Below are positions 1 to 10,048 of a DNA stretch of 64,000 bases, piece after piece; the first letter of the stretch is position 1, and the number at the start of each line of letters is the position of its first letter. The notes under the pieces are model-generated. The model saw nothing but the letters and a program-made list of their open reading frames with translations. It did no database searches and had not been told where the DNA came from. The stretch is from Ilex aquifolium (Eukaryota; Streptophyta; Magnoliopsida; Aquifoliales; Aquifoliaceae), in assembly GCA_951799425.1 (NCBI GenBank), contig OX637393.1, forward strand, positions 19,425,744 to 19,489,743, written 5' to 3'. Both the position numbers and the translations under genes were made by a program.

Positions 1-1396
1 TTTGAAAAATGGTATTTTCTTTATGCTTAAATGTCAAATGTACATTGGTATTTGTTATTCTTAAGGTAGAAGATGACCAGACTCGAAAATGAAATTGCTA
101 TATAACCGACATTCGTTGAGAAACCTGACATAACCAGTGGAGAAAACGCAAAATACCATGGTAAGTTTCAAGCCTTGCGATGCTTTTGAGAGACAATCAA
201 CGTTTACTCAAGTAAGGTCTTTCACTATCTATCTTGAATAATCTCATTAAACTTGTTTTGATTGACATAACTAGAGCAATCTATTGACATATCCCACAAA
301 GAATCTGTTCATACGACACATACGTGTGCACATACTTGAGAAAGGATCTTAGGCCATTTTTGATTTAATTTTGAGCCTTAGCCATTTCTTTTACAAAATT
401 TTATCCCTAGTTAGCCGGGATTGAAAAGTGTGAATTCTCTTTCATATAACCCATATGATAACAGAGCCACAGGAAAATATATTTGACATACCTTTTGCTA
501 TCTAATTTTCTTGCACCCTCTTATAAATCAGTATGATATAGAAAAGTAAGAGAAAAAGAAAAGATGATGCTGGCTACTATTCAATAAAAGAAAATTCGGT
601 GGAAACAATTGAAAAAGAAAAGAGACATAAAAACAGAAAATGGCCAAGAAAGTGAAAAATGAGAAAAATGAATACTATTGACGTCATTATTACAACCTAT
701 AAAAAGCCCTAATTGATCTCAAGTTTGATGCATGTGTAGATCGTCAACCAAAAGTTGGGGTATGTTAAATAGTATTACTTTATTTGCATCAATATTCTTC
801 CATGAGATTATGCCAAACATGATTAGTATGTTTCCTTAGATTTCATTCCCGTACTAATTGTGCATGTGATGTTTCAATTAGTCTTCTTCTGATCACATGC
901 CCTTTGAGAGAAAAGTCACTATAATCGAAGGGAATTCTTGATGAGAGCATTCTAAGAGAGGTTTGTGAAATCAAAGCTATCAATGGAAGGTGGTAAAATG
1001 GAATGTTTGTTATATAACAATTCTTGTTGCTAGAATGATCATTCCTACTACACAGGGAATTCCAAATACCAATATATAAACTGCTCATTGTTGCATAGAG
1101 CAAGTACCTTTGAAATAGAAGTGTTTGGGATATAAGTCGAAAGTAAGGGTTGGGAGTCCCAACGACCATGATACTATCTCACTTTAAACAACAATCTCAC
1201 ATACAAATCCGTTCGACTAAAGTTTGTGGGTAGCTTCACTAAAAACCCTCACAAGACAACACTGGTCTGCTAGGGTAAACTTAGTGGTTTAACGGCTTGT
1301 TGCATATGCTAAATGCAACCGGATGACCTATGAAAATGGCATTGTAAATAAATTTGCATTCAATTTTTGTTGTATTACTATAGACTAGCAATATTT
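1..1396 (+). other. Non-coding 3' region of element E
   Basis: No convincing gene. It aligns by eye with 46900-48438 of B1 along its whole length, sharing a block ending GATCTTAGGCCAT and a stretch reading TTTGAGCCTTAGCC. Related sequence sits between pol and ORF3 in the A elements (about 8200-9760 and 35970-37300), so the block is ancient. A 108-codon antisense reading frame (843-1169, - strand) has an equal-length counterpart in B1 (47896-48222), but its coding status is doubtful. Confidence 0.6.
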
Positions 1397-1408
1397 AGGT
1401 TGGGGGTG
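1397..1408 (+). other. 3' polypurine tract of element E
   Basis: AGGTTGGGGGTG directly abuts the LTR start TGATTAG at 1409. This is the expected position of the plus-strand primer for LTR retrotransposon reverse transcription. B1 has the matching AGGTTGGGGAGTG at the same place. Confidence 0.8.
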
Positions 1409-3223
1409 TGATTAGTAGTTAAAAGTAGTATATTACTATGTCTTTTTAAGACTAATTATACTTTGATGGAGTTTAAATAATGACATTTCAGGACATAAAT
1501 TGTACAAGGGCCCAAAGGCAATGAATATCAAACTTTCATGCAACACTAGCATGTTCTGGAAGAAAATTGGAGAAGCTTGAAACAAGGAACGAACGTTCGA
1601 ATGCCAATCCATGTTCGAACGTTCTCCTGAATTATTGAGGACCAGACTGTTGAAGTGCTGATACATGGCGTGTTGCAGCTAGGAAGGAAAACACAGAGGC
1701 ACTTGAGTGCCACGTTCGAACGCCAATCCACGTTCGAACGTTGTCCTGAATTATTGAGGACCAGGCTGTTGAGTGCAAAGGGCAATAGTGCATGGCATGT
1801 GGAAGTTGCTCTCACAGAAGAACACATGCCACTTGAGTAGGATGTTCAAACTCCATCTGGCGTTCGAACGCCCATCAAGCAAAGACAGAAGACAACGTTT
1901 GAACGCCAGACAATGTTCGAACGTTGTCCCCAAACAAGCTACAGAGTGGTTGATTTCTTATCCGGACCTTGGGGCATTCACTTGGACTTTGAAGACCTTG
2001 CACTAATCCTTCACACTCCCTTGTCCCCTTCTCCTTGCCTACAAATACTCCCATTGTGGGAGCTTCAAGGGATTTAGAGTAGAGACTTGCATTTATATAG
2101 AAAACTAGAACTAGTTGTAGAGTTAGACTTAGATTTACATTTACTTGCATAAAGGAAGATATATCATCTTTTGGTTGAGGTGGAAACCCTCCAAAAGTGA
2201 CTAGCTTTCTTCTACTTTCATTATTAGTTTCATTTGCTTCCATTGTTTGAGCTTCCTTCTTCCCTTAGAGGAGTGAAACTCTTCCACTTTTCTAGAGCTT
2301 TACCAAAGCCGTGAAGGGTGGAACGTGATTCACTCATTCTTCTTCGAAGATCGGCTCCTTGTGTAGTGTGTTTTATCTTGTAACTCCTCTACTTGGAGGG
2401 ATGAACATCACTCACTTTTCTAGCTTTACAAAAGCTATGAAGAGTGAGTAGTTTCTTATTCACTCTTTAGTGAGAGGTGATGGCCATGTATAAATCATCC
2501 GGAAGTTATATTTGTGCATTTCGTTTATGCTTAATGCTTTATATTTCACTTGTTTATTGAATGGTTGAATGCAACTAGCAAAGCTAAGGTACTTTGTATA
2601 ACCGTGAGTACTTTCTATCACACAGATGACTCTTGACATAGAAAGACTCATTGGTTCAAGGAAAGTACCCCGGCTAGATCTTTATTACTATATTTTAATC
2701 TTTACCATTATTGTGCTTCATTTAAAGAATGAAATACTAATGCCATGGTTGGATGCCTTGTAGAAACACTTGCTTGTTTGTCGATAGGTTGAGTCTTGGC
2801 ACAAACAATTCTTGTAAACTTCTACAAAGACATTGGAACCATGCTATTAATTCTCACAATCCATCTTTATCTTCTGATTAACTTCATTTTTACATGGTGG
2901 TTAATTGAATTCCCAAGCACAAGTATAATAAATCGGATGGTTAACTACATGTTCGGATCCTTGAACTAAAGGGTGACTGTTACATTTAAGAACTTATTAT
3001 ATTTTGTCTAGAAAATCCCCTTGGAAAGAATCTTATATTTTGTCTAGAAAAATCCATAAACATCACAACTTTAAATCTCAAGGGTTTCAATCACAACGGT
3101 CTCTATCACTACTTACTTTGAAACACCAACATTAGTTCCCTGTGGATTCGACTACGGACTTAGCAGGATTATTACTACAACTTGACCACCTGCACTTGGG
3201 TGTACACATTTCGTATCAAGTCA
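1409..3223 (+). repeat. 3' LTR of element E (B family)
   Basis: 1815 bp, starting TGATTAG and ending AAGTCA. It is homologous along its length to the B1 LTRs at 19820-21708 and 48451-57236. It contains GTTCGAAC palindromes in U3 (1594-1922) and a decayed TATA box (CTACAAATA, 2039-2047) where both B1 LTRs have CTATAAATA. The end of the LTR has the conserved GTGGATTCGAC motif. Confidence 0.85.
1594..1922 (+). promoter_or_regulatory. GTTCGAAC palindrome array in the E LTR
   Basis: Copies of GTTCGAAC or one-mismatch variants start at 1594, 1613, 1714, 1732, 1862, 1897 and 1915. Several are pairs 18-19 bp apart. The pair at 1714/1732 lies in an imperfect repeat of the pair at 1594/1613. The array ends about 115 bp upstream of the TATA position, so it lies in U3. 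Confidence 0.65.
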
Positions 3224-3618
3224 GCTACCTATATATTCTCCTGGCATTGGACTACGTGTCCAAATGGGTGGAGGCTATCCCGACCAAGTCTAATGACCAC
3301 CGGGTCCTGGTCAAGTTTCTCAAGGAGAACATTTTTTTGAGGTTTGGGATGCTTCGTGCAAGGATAAGCGATGGTGGGTCGCATTTCTAAAATAGACCAT
3401 TTGCATCGTTGATGCATAAATATGGTGTCACACATAAGGTGTCCACCGCATATCACCCACAGACTAATGGTCAAGTCGAGTTGGCCAATAGGGAAATCAA
3501 GAATATCCTAGAGAAAAGAGTGAACCCTAATAGGAAAGATTGGTCATTTCGATAGACCGATGCCCTATGGGCCTACCGCAATGCTTACAAGATTATTCTA
3601 GGCATGTCACCCTATAGG
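3224..3618 (+). pseudogene. Integrase core fragment of element C, broken by E and A1
   Basis: Translation gives the DDE core from about YLYILLALDYVSKW through the SDGGSHF aspartate and the YHPQTNGQ motif to GMSPYR, where A1 interrupts it. There are in-frame stops after SDGGSHF (3388-3390) and near 3554. The catalytic glutamate after NGQ is still encoded. The open frame at 3142-3390 is chimeric: its first 27 or so codons are E LTR sequence and not part of the integrase. The next C fragment is at 19549. Confidence 0.85.
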
Positions 3619-5730
3619 TGATTGATCAAAAACAATCCTATTCCTAACCCTTTAACTACTATCCTTCAAATGATGCAATGTATGAGCGGAAGGAAGGATT
3701 TCTCCCCCTTTGGGATAGTGTGAAAAGAAAGGGCAATAGGAAAGGGAAATGGGATGATGTAGATATGGAATGTGTATGCACAAAAATGCTCCCCAATCGC
3801 AAGGAGACTTTCGTGAGTTGTGTTTTACTTGGAAAGTATTCCAAGGTCGATTCCACAGGGAAGGAAGTGAGCAAATGTGAAAGTGATTTAGTGCAAAAGA
3901 AAGTGTAAAATTCTTGTTGTTGGAAATTGTTTGGTGAAGTGTGTGTTGGTGAAATTAGAATGAGAAAACAAGTGTTGGCAATTCCAAGAGATCCCTCCAA
4001 TGGGTATACTATCTCAACTCAAAACACTCCTCCGATTGAGCAAGAATGAACGGTTGATTCACGGGAAGCCGAGGATGATGATGGTGAGTGCCTAAGCATA
4101 AACCGTGACTAGGCCTACGGGTTATCAAAGACTCACCAAATCATCCACCTTCAATCCGGTCAAACCGAACCATGGGACTCTAAAGGGAGGGTGTAGAAAG
4201 AGTTGAAATGGTATACCCCAATGAGGGTTCCCCTTGGTCTTGCCAACAAAAAGTGCTTAGCTACTCATACTTGAACTAGACATGATAATGTAAAGGTAAT
4301 GCATTCTAAGGCTATGGAGCTTTGAAGTAACTAAGTGTAAGAAATCCTAGACTAGAAGTGAATGAAATGAAAAACTATTTTATATCTATGAACATGAATA
4401 ACCTTCAAAACATTAATGGTGGAACATAAATGGAAGCATTCAACTAACCAAACATGAAGGGAAAACAACATTTATGGCATTCAATGAACTACTAAGATTC
4501 TTACTCAAGATTACAAGACAAATGCAGTAGGAGAAATGGTAAAATCGTCACTTTCTCTCTCTAAAAACCACTATTCATCCTCTTCTCTGCCTCGAGCTCC
4601 TCTCTCTAAAAACTATATCTAATATAATCCATGATCCATCCATCCCCCCCAAGGAGACTCTTGCTTTCCCCCCAAAACGTGCCTGGAGAGAGAGAGAGGT
4701 CTACAGAGTTGATCTCCATCACTAGGGGTGCAGCAACATGGGCTGGACAGGGGGTGAGGCAGAGATGTCTGCCCACCCAGCTTCCTTCTTCTTCTCTCTC
4801 TTCATTAATTATCAAGACTCATCCAAATCAATGCAGGGTTGAGGGAGGCTCCAGGATGTGTAAGGGATGTCAGGAAACATGTAGGAGAAGTGCATGTGGG
4901 ACCCTCCAAGCCGCAAAGTTGAGTTACAGGCTGTCTGGAGAAAAGTGCAAAAACCTTCCGGAAGGTCGACATACACCTACCGGAAAGTCGCTGAAAGAAC
5001 AGTTAAATGAAAAGAATCAGATGCAAGAACTTCCGGAAGGTCGACATCAGTAGCAAAAATCTTCCGGAAGGTTCATTCCAGTAGCCAAAACCTTCCGGAA
5101 GGTTCATTCCAGAAGACAAAACCTTCCGGAAGATTTTGGCAGTCAAAAAGAAACCCAAGGCAAAACCTTCCGGAAGGTCCATTCCAGTAGACAAGTCCTT
5201 CCGGAAGGTTTTACTCCAGTAGCTAAAATCTTCCGGAAGGTTCATTCCAGAAAACAAAACCTTCCGGAAGATTTTGGCAGTCAAAAAGAAACCCAAGGCA
5301 AAACCTTCCGGAAGGTCCATTCCAGTAGACAAGTCCTTCCGGAAGGTTTTACTCCAGTAGCTAAAATCTTCCGGAAGGTTCATTCCAGTGGAAAAAACCA
5401 TCCGGAAGGTATTAGCTGTGAACAAGGCATCCAGGGTTTTTAGCAAAACCTTCCGGAAGGACGACATACACCTTCCGGAAGGTTTTCAGACTGCGAGCAA
5501 AAATTGGATTTCTTTCCCCTCCAGACCATCCTTAAAGCTACCCCATACACTCCATTAGCCTCATAAAACACCATGGGGGGTTTAAATCATGTCATTTACA
5601 TCATTTTACATGCATTCACCCAAAATTCCATCAAGCCACAAACAAAACCAAAACACTCCCATTTATTAACAAAAAAGGTGAAACAAAAGCACATTAGCAC
5701 ACCATACATGTCATTGTTATGTGCTAATCA
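3619..5730 (-). repeat. 3' LTR of A1
   Basis: 2112 bp; on the + strand it starts TGATTGATC and ends GCTAATCA. It is nearly identical to 15757-17867 and to both A2 LTRs. It contains an inverted repeat at 3828-3845 (CTTGGAA, 4-nt loop, TTCCAAG) and a dense palindrome array at 4954-5482. Open frames across the array translate the palindrome repeat and are not genes. Confidence 0.95.
4954..5482 (-). promoter_or_regulatory. CCTTCCGGAAGG palindrome array, A1 3' LTR
   Basis: Sixteen 12-bp units matching or nearly matching CCTTCCGGAAGG start at 4954, 4976, 5029, 5060, 5091, 5122, 5166, 5197, 5229, 5260, 5304, 5335, 5367, 5398, 5449 and 5471. Successive distances are 22, 53, 31, 31, 31, 44, 31, 32, 31, 44, 31, 32, 31, 51 and 22 bp, all close to multiples of 10.5. 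In transcription orientation the array lies in the 5' half of the LTR (U3). Confidence 0.85.
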
Positions 5731-5767
5731 CACCCCCCAACTTGCGATTTGCTAGTCCCTAGCAAAT
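5731..5767 (-). other. A1 3' polypurine tract with adjacent hairpin
   Basis: On the - strand AAGTTGGGGGGTG (5731-5743) abuts the 3' LTR, the normal PPT position. Immediately upstream (5747-5767) is a perfect inverted repeat: TTGCTAG and CTAGCAA arms, extended to 9 bp, around a GGA loop. The same hairpin-plus-PPT arrangement occurs in A2, N1 and D. Confidence 0.8.
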
Positions 5768-6054
5768 ATAATTTCCAATCCCAAACCAATAAGCACACAT
5801 ACATTCATAAAATCTCAACAAGGTAAAATCAACAAAATCATATTGCAAATATGGTTTTAACTTTGTACAACGACAATCAACCCATTGTGGTATTTCATAG
5901 ACAAGTTCATTACAATGTGGGCATAATCACAACAAAAAAAAAAACGGCCAGAACTTAAGGACACTTCTACAGGCCGACACCAAAAAGAGAGTAACCCTAA
6001 TTCTCTGCTCCACCCTTACCAGACACAACAAACAAAAACAACCAAATCCTGCTT

Positions 6055-7446
6055 CTACTTCTCACCACCACCATCATCAGGATCAGGAGGTAGGTCAAAA
6101 TCACTCTCCCCCTCAGTCTCATCCTCAGACTCCTCATCAGTGTCTCCAATCTCAACCATGGTAGAGGCACAAGGGTAGGGGGAGGTTGAGCTACCCTGGC
6201 CCGGAATGGGGTTCCCTGGGAACTTGCGCTGAAAGAGCTGTGTCATCATGGCAACGATCCCCTGCACTGTCTCTTTCATCCCATGCACCTCATTCTTGAT
6301 TCCTTGAACTTCTCCCTTAACTCCCTGCACTTCACCCACCAGTGCATCGAGGCGCTGTGGAATAGCATGATCGGGGGTTGGTGCAGGAGCTGGTGCCGTA
6401 GGAGGTGGTGCTGTAGGAGGGGCTTCAGTAGAAGTTCCAGCATCAGACGGCTGTGGCTGTGGCTGGGGTCCTGGATCCCTGCTCCTCTCACCCTTAGCCC
6501 TGGCAGCCCTTTTCTGACTGCTGGCCATCCCAATTGCTCCAAACTCTGGAGGGAGCAGCTTTTCCTGGCCATAGTGCTTCACCTTCGCCTGATCACACAA
6601 CTTAGTGACCAGGTTGGGAATGGGTAGGTTCGCCTTTGGCTTCTCCGTCCGGGTAAACTCCCGCATCTCCAACCAAATATAGTAGGCCACATCAAACGCC
6701 ACCCCTGTCATAAAGGCATGCAGTAGGGACAACTTCTCCACGTTTGGATTTTTCTCCGAACCCCGGGGCATCAAGTTGTAATGTAGTACTTTGTTTATTA
6801 CCCCATAAGTGTGCTTGAGGCCCCCGACGAATGTCGTTCCCTTAAACGTGGTCGGGTCCTCATACGTGAGGTTCACATACTCCTCAAGTGTTTTGTTCCC
6901 ATCCACATTGTGTGGGTAGACAGGGGTGGATGCGGGAGGTCTCGCATACCCCATTGCCGTGGCAATTGTATCAGGGGTGACCTCAAATGATTTCCCCCTC
7001 ACATTAGTTTTCAACTTATCCCCGTCATCCCCAAAAACAAACAATTTTTGATAAAATTCTCGGCACATTCCCAGGTTGTACCCCTTCACCTCAACAAACC
7101 AAAAATCCAAACCCCGTTCCTCAATAATTTTCACAACCTCATCCGTAACACCAAGGGAGATTTTATCAACATACCTCTCACACGTCACACCTTTGTCCTC
7201 AATCCTCTTCGTTCGTTCATCATGCCTTGCCTTTGTCCTCCGCTCCGTCCTATCCTGAGAGCTAGGACCTTCCCCGGTCCTTTTCTTAGAAGCTGAGCCA
7301 GAGGGGGGTGGAGACTGAGGGCCAGTCCTCTTCGTCTTGGCCATGAGCGAGAAAAACACACCAAACCCCAAAGCGATCATGAACCACCACCATATGCTTT
7401 CAAGGGCCCCCCATGCGTCCATGGTTGCCTCATTCAATCGAGCCAT
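6055..7446 (-). CDS. ORF3 (env-like / 'putative plant transposon protein'), intact
   Basis: A 463-codon open frame downstream of pol, the position of the third ORF in Athila elements. A hydrophobic N-terminal stretch (about 18-35, SIWWWFMIALGFGVFFSL) is followed by a second in-frame Met (codon 35, MAKTKRTGP), which may be the real start since the B1 homologue has no hydrophobic lead. Residues about 80-285 form the conserved core also seen in D and A2 (GLDFWFVEVKGYNLGMCREF, later VNLTYEDPTTFKG). A basic, then Pro/Ala-rich linker follows, then heptad-like repeats of the GEVQGVK type (about 360-410) predicting a coiled coil, and an acidic tail. Function is unknown: envelope-like and DNA-binding roles are both possible. 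A palindrome array lies about 300 bp upstream. Confidence 0.85.
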   Translation of the reverse strand: MARLNEATMDAWGALESIWWWFMIALGFGVFFSLMAKTKRTGPQSPPPSGSASKKRTGEGPSSQDRTERRTKARHDERTKRIEDKGVTCERYVDKISLGVTDEVVKIIEERGLDFWFVEVKGYNLGMCREFYQKLFVFGDDGDKLKTNVRGKSFEVTPDTIATAMGYARPPASTPVYPHNVDGNKTLEEYVNLTYEDPTTFKGTTFVGGLKHTYGVINKVLHYNLMPRGSEKNPNVEKLSLLHAFMTGVAFDVAYYIWLEMREFTRTEKPKANLPIPNLVTKLCDQAKVKHYGQEKLLPPEFGAIGMASSQKRAARAKGERSRDPGPQPQPQPSDAGTSTEAPPTAPPPTAPAPAPTPDHAIPQRLDALVGEVQGVKGEVQGIKNEVHGMKETVQGIVAMMTQLFQRKFPGNPIPGQGSSTSPYPCASTMVEIGDTDEESEDETEGESDFDLPPDPDDGGGEK

Positions 7447-7740
7447 GGTAGTTGCGTAGGGTGATTTGGAGAGGGGATGGAAAAGTGGTGAACTTTGGGG
7501 GGGAAATAAACCTTACGGTTTTGCAAGAAATTATTGGGATTTCGGCTCAAAAGTTCCAAGATTCACCCTTAATCAAGGGAAAATAGGAGGCAAAGATGAT
7601 TGGAGAGGAATTTCGAAACTCAGGAAGGAGGAGGAGGAGAGGAGAGAGTTTGGGGGAGTCGGATTTGAGAAAGGCAATGAAAGGGTTTCCGAAAAAATTA
7701 GATTTAAAACCCTTGTTTTTTTTTGGGTTCCAGACTCGAT

Positions 7741-7952
7741 CTTCCGGAAGGTCGATGTGAACCTTCCGGAAGGTTTTACTCACTGCCTAATTTAAAACAG
7801 TCAGTAGGTAAGATCTTCCGGAAGGTCTATGTGAACCTTCCGGAAGGTTTCACTCACTGGACAATTAAGCACTTCCAGTAGGTAAAATCTTCCGGAAGGT
7901 CGATGTCGACCTTCCGGAAGGTTTTACTTACTGGGCAAAACCTTCCGGAAGA
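7741..7952 (-). promoter_or_regulatory. Internal CCTTCCGGAAGG array upstream of A1 ORF3
   Basis: Seven units start at 7740, 7762, 7814, 7836, 7888, 7910 and 7941, at distances 22, 52, 22, 52, 22 and 31 bp. The palindrome and the pair linker (GGTCGATGTGAACC type) are those of the element's own LTR array, but the order of distances differs. ORF3 starts about 300 bp downstream. No clean TATA box is visible here; a TTTTAAAT stretch lies just downstream of the array. Confidence 0.75.
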
Positions 7953-10048
7953 TGTTACCTTTCCAGCAAAACCTATCCTTTATTCAACAAAATCACTTCC
8001 AAACCATTCTTCCTCCATTCCAACCCCTCAAGCACCTATCTAAGGACATCTAAGCCACCCACAAACTTGGATCACATCAATCAACCACAATTGATCATGC
8101 CCACAGTCATTTCCAAACTTGCAATATGATTTAAGATTTTTATACATTCAATGTTCAAGGATTTGATTACAACCTTTATCAATCAAAATGACACCTAAAC
8201 ATGCAAATCAGATAATTAAAAACTCACGCATCCCTACATTACTTCAAATATCTGAAACTTGAGAAATATTTCCTCATTCTTGCGAGCATGGAGCTTTTTA
8301 AACAAATTTCTCAATTGAATGAACTAGATGCACATGAGCAAAACCATAGTCCCCAATGCTAGTCAGAAGTATGCACCTACTAATTAATTTTCAACTCGTG
8401 TGCATGTGAATTTAAACAAGTAATTTGGGCATTTACGAAACAGAATTCACATTCGACAGGCTAGACAAACTCAGTTTCAATGCAAAACTCACCAAGGGAC
8501 ACTCTTAAGCAAAAACCGCACTCACGTTATACAGGTATGCACTCCATGTGTACATGTGATATAGAATCTTGTATTCAAAACAAAGTGCTCACATGTAATC
8601 CAAAAATGAAGTTCATATGTGAAAATGAGGCAACCTTGGCATAGTCTCATGAATAGGATGTTAGTGCATTAGGTAGTAAGACTAAACTTATCAAAAAATT
8701 TTTTTTTACAAACATGCTTCTCCCATGCTTCTCTAGATCACTTAGGGCTTTAAAGGTTGTAATGGGGCCCTGGGGTGATATCTAGGTAAAAGAAATGAAG
8801 GAAAAAGGACAACAAAGAGGGTTGTTCCGAGTGAGAGACTTTAATGTTGGAAAAACACTTCCTTTTTTCATGGGATTTTGATTTTCTCACCATCACCACA
8901 CCCCTTGTTTATTTTCTTTATTTTTCCTAACATCTTCCTTTTCTTTTGATCACTCTTTATTCTTTTCACCCCTTTTTCTCCTTTTCTTGGATTTTCATTC
9001 AACTCCTTGAGTTTCAAGTCATTCATCCCTTTTTGTTGGAGTTTCCACACCATACTTCCTTCTCTTTTGCAATCACTCATATTCAGCTCTAGGAACAACC
9101 AAGGTGAGGTAGATTTTTTTTTTTTTTTTTTTATCATCTTGCATTGGCTTGGTTAATATGTGTGGCATAGAAACGAATTTTAAAATGGGCTCAATCACGG
9201 CACTAGGGATAAAATTTTCTCAAGAAAAAGGGCTAAGGCTCAAAGTAATCAAAAATGGCCTAAGATCACTTCCAGGTCCACATGGGGAGAGCATTACATG
9301 ATCAAGACAAATCAGTCTACTAACCAAATGCAACTAACCAAAGCAAGCATAATGAGACTATTGAACAAACTTGATATCAAAAATTGTTCTTTGAGTAAAC
9401 GTAAGTTCCCTCCAAAAAGGTTTGGCACTAAAACTCTCATGGGTCCTTACTCATCTCCACTACTTATGTCAAGCTTAAAACATGAATCCAACCCGTAAAT
9501 CACTGAAATTACAAGTTCAGAAAACACATACAGATGAGTTCGAAAATCAATCCATATGTGATACTTATGCATAGGATCCATTTCTATAGTAAGCTCATGT
9601 GCACAAGGTTCACAGCAGCAATCAACATGTCATCCAGTTCATACTCACTTCATAAGGGAATACAGATCAACTTAAAGGTATTTTTCATCAAAAATTTTCA
9701 AAAATTTCACCTATTTTTCACAATTGCAAGCAAAAATCAAAAAGAATTTCAGACAACCTTGGTGTATCATACAAATCCTTGGTGTATCATACAAATGGTG
9801 CACCTCACCCCCCAACTAGAACCATGCATTGTCCTCAATGCAACAAAAAGATATAATATGCAATGGGAGACAATAAAAAGATGAATAGGGTAAGAGAACA
9901 CCTCGCAATTTCGCTTTCGACAAAAACACCGAGATCTGGATTCAAAAGAAAACAAAGCTATACACCAACACACAAGTAAGTGACATAAAAGAAAAACATG
10001 ACATAATTAAAATAAAAGAAACTATACATGCGAACAAGGGACCAATTG
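7953..10048 (-). other. A1 non-coding region between pol and the ORF3 promoter array
   Basis: About 2.1 kb with no credible gene. It carries a conserved non-coding block shared with A2 (35466-37530), C (57437-58742) and N1, and in a different position with E and B1. It contains a poly-T run (9114-9131) and the internal PPT/hairpin at 9806-9842. Confidence 0.7.
9806..9842 (-). other. Internal polypurine tract with hairpin, A1
   Basis: On the - strand a 7-bp stem TGCATTG-AGGA-CAATGCA (9825-9842) is followed after about 7 bases by AGTTGGGGGGTGAG. The tract strongly resembles the 3' PPT but lies some 4 kb from the 3' LTR, just after pol. Equivalents are at 35672 (A2), 42261 (B1), 53013 (N1) and 57639 (C). 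A central PPT role is an inference. Confidence 0.6.

Larger units (their letters stand above)
1..3223 (+). mobile_element. Element E: 3' end of a B-family Athila-like retrotransposon
   Basis: The piece consists of a non-coding internal 3' region (1-1408), a polypurine tract (1397-1408) and a complete LTR (1409-3223). It closely resembles the corresponding part of element B1 (46614-57236), including the GTTCGAAC palindromes. The rest of the element lies left of the window. It ends inside the integrase gene of element C; GCTAC at 3224-3228 should be one copy of its 5-bp target duplication, with the partner off-window. Because a PPT and internal sequence precede the LTR, this is not a solo LTR. 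It is more diverged than the A elements, for example in its mutated TATA box. Confidence 0.85.

Noticed and set aside
3142..3390. 82-codon frame as an independent gene
   Set aside because: It is a chance fusion of E LTR sequence with the C integrase fragment, reading through the insertion junction.
3659..4000. 113-codon frame repeated in the A LTRs (also 15797-16138, 29108-29449, 41472-41813)
   Set aside because: It lies within LTR sequence without protein family resemblance. Its identity between copies follows from recent duplication of the whole LTR.
5003..5467. 154-codon frames with repeated LPEGF/TFRKV peptides in all four A LTRs (also 17141-17605, 27641-28105, 40006-40470)
   Set aside because: They are translations of the CCTTCCGGAAGG array, which has no stop in this frame. 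They lie in U3, and the frame is kept because the units repeat.
4954..5482. Evenly spaced short repeats resembling a CRISPR array
   Set aside because: Plant retrotransposon LTR. Units are 12-bp palindromes with repeated, not unique, spacers, and there are no cas genes.
6283..6627. Opposite-strand frames over ORF3 (also 38852-39196) and over gag-pol
   Set aside because: Shadow frames of genuine coding sequence, without support of their own.
7770..7800. TTTTAAAT-type stretch near the A ORF3 array as a definite TATA box
   Set aside because: It is not a clean TATA match, unlike CTATAAAAA in B1. Kept only as a remark, so the internal promoter in A is less certain than in B1.
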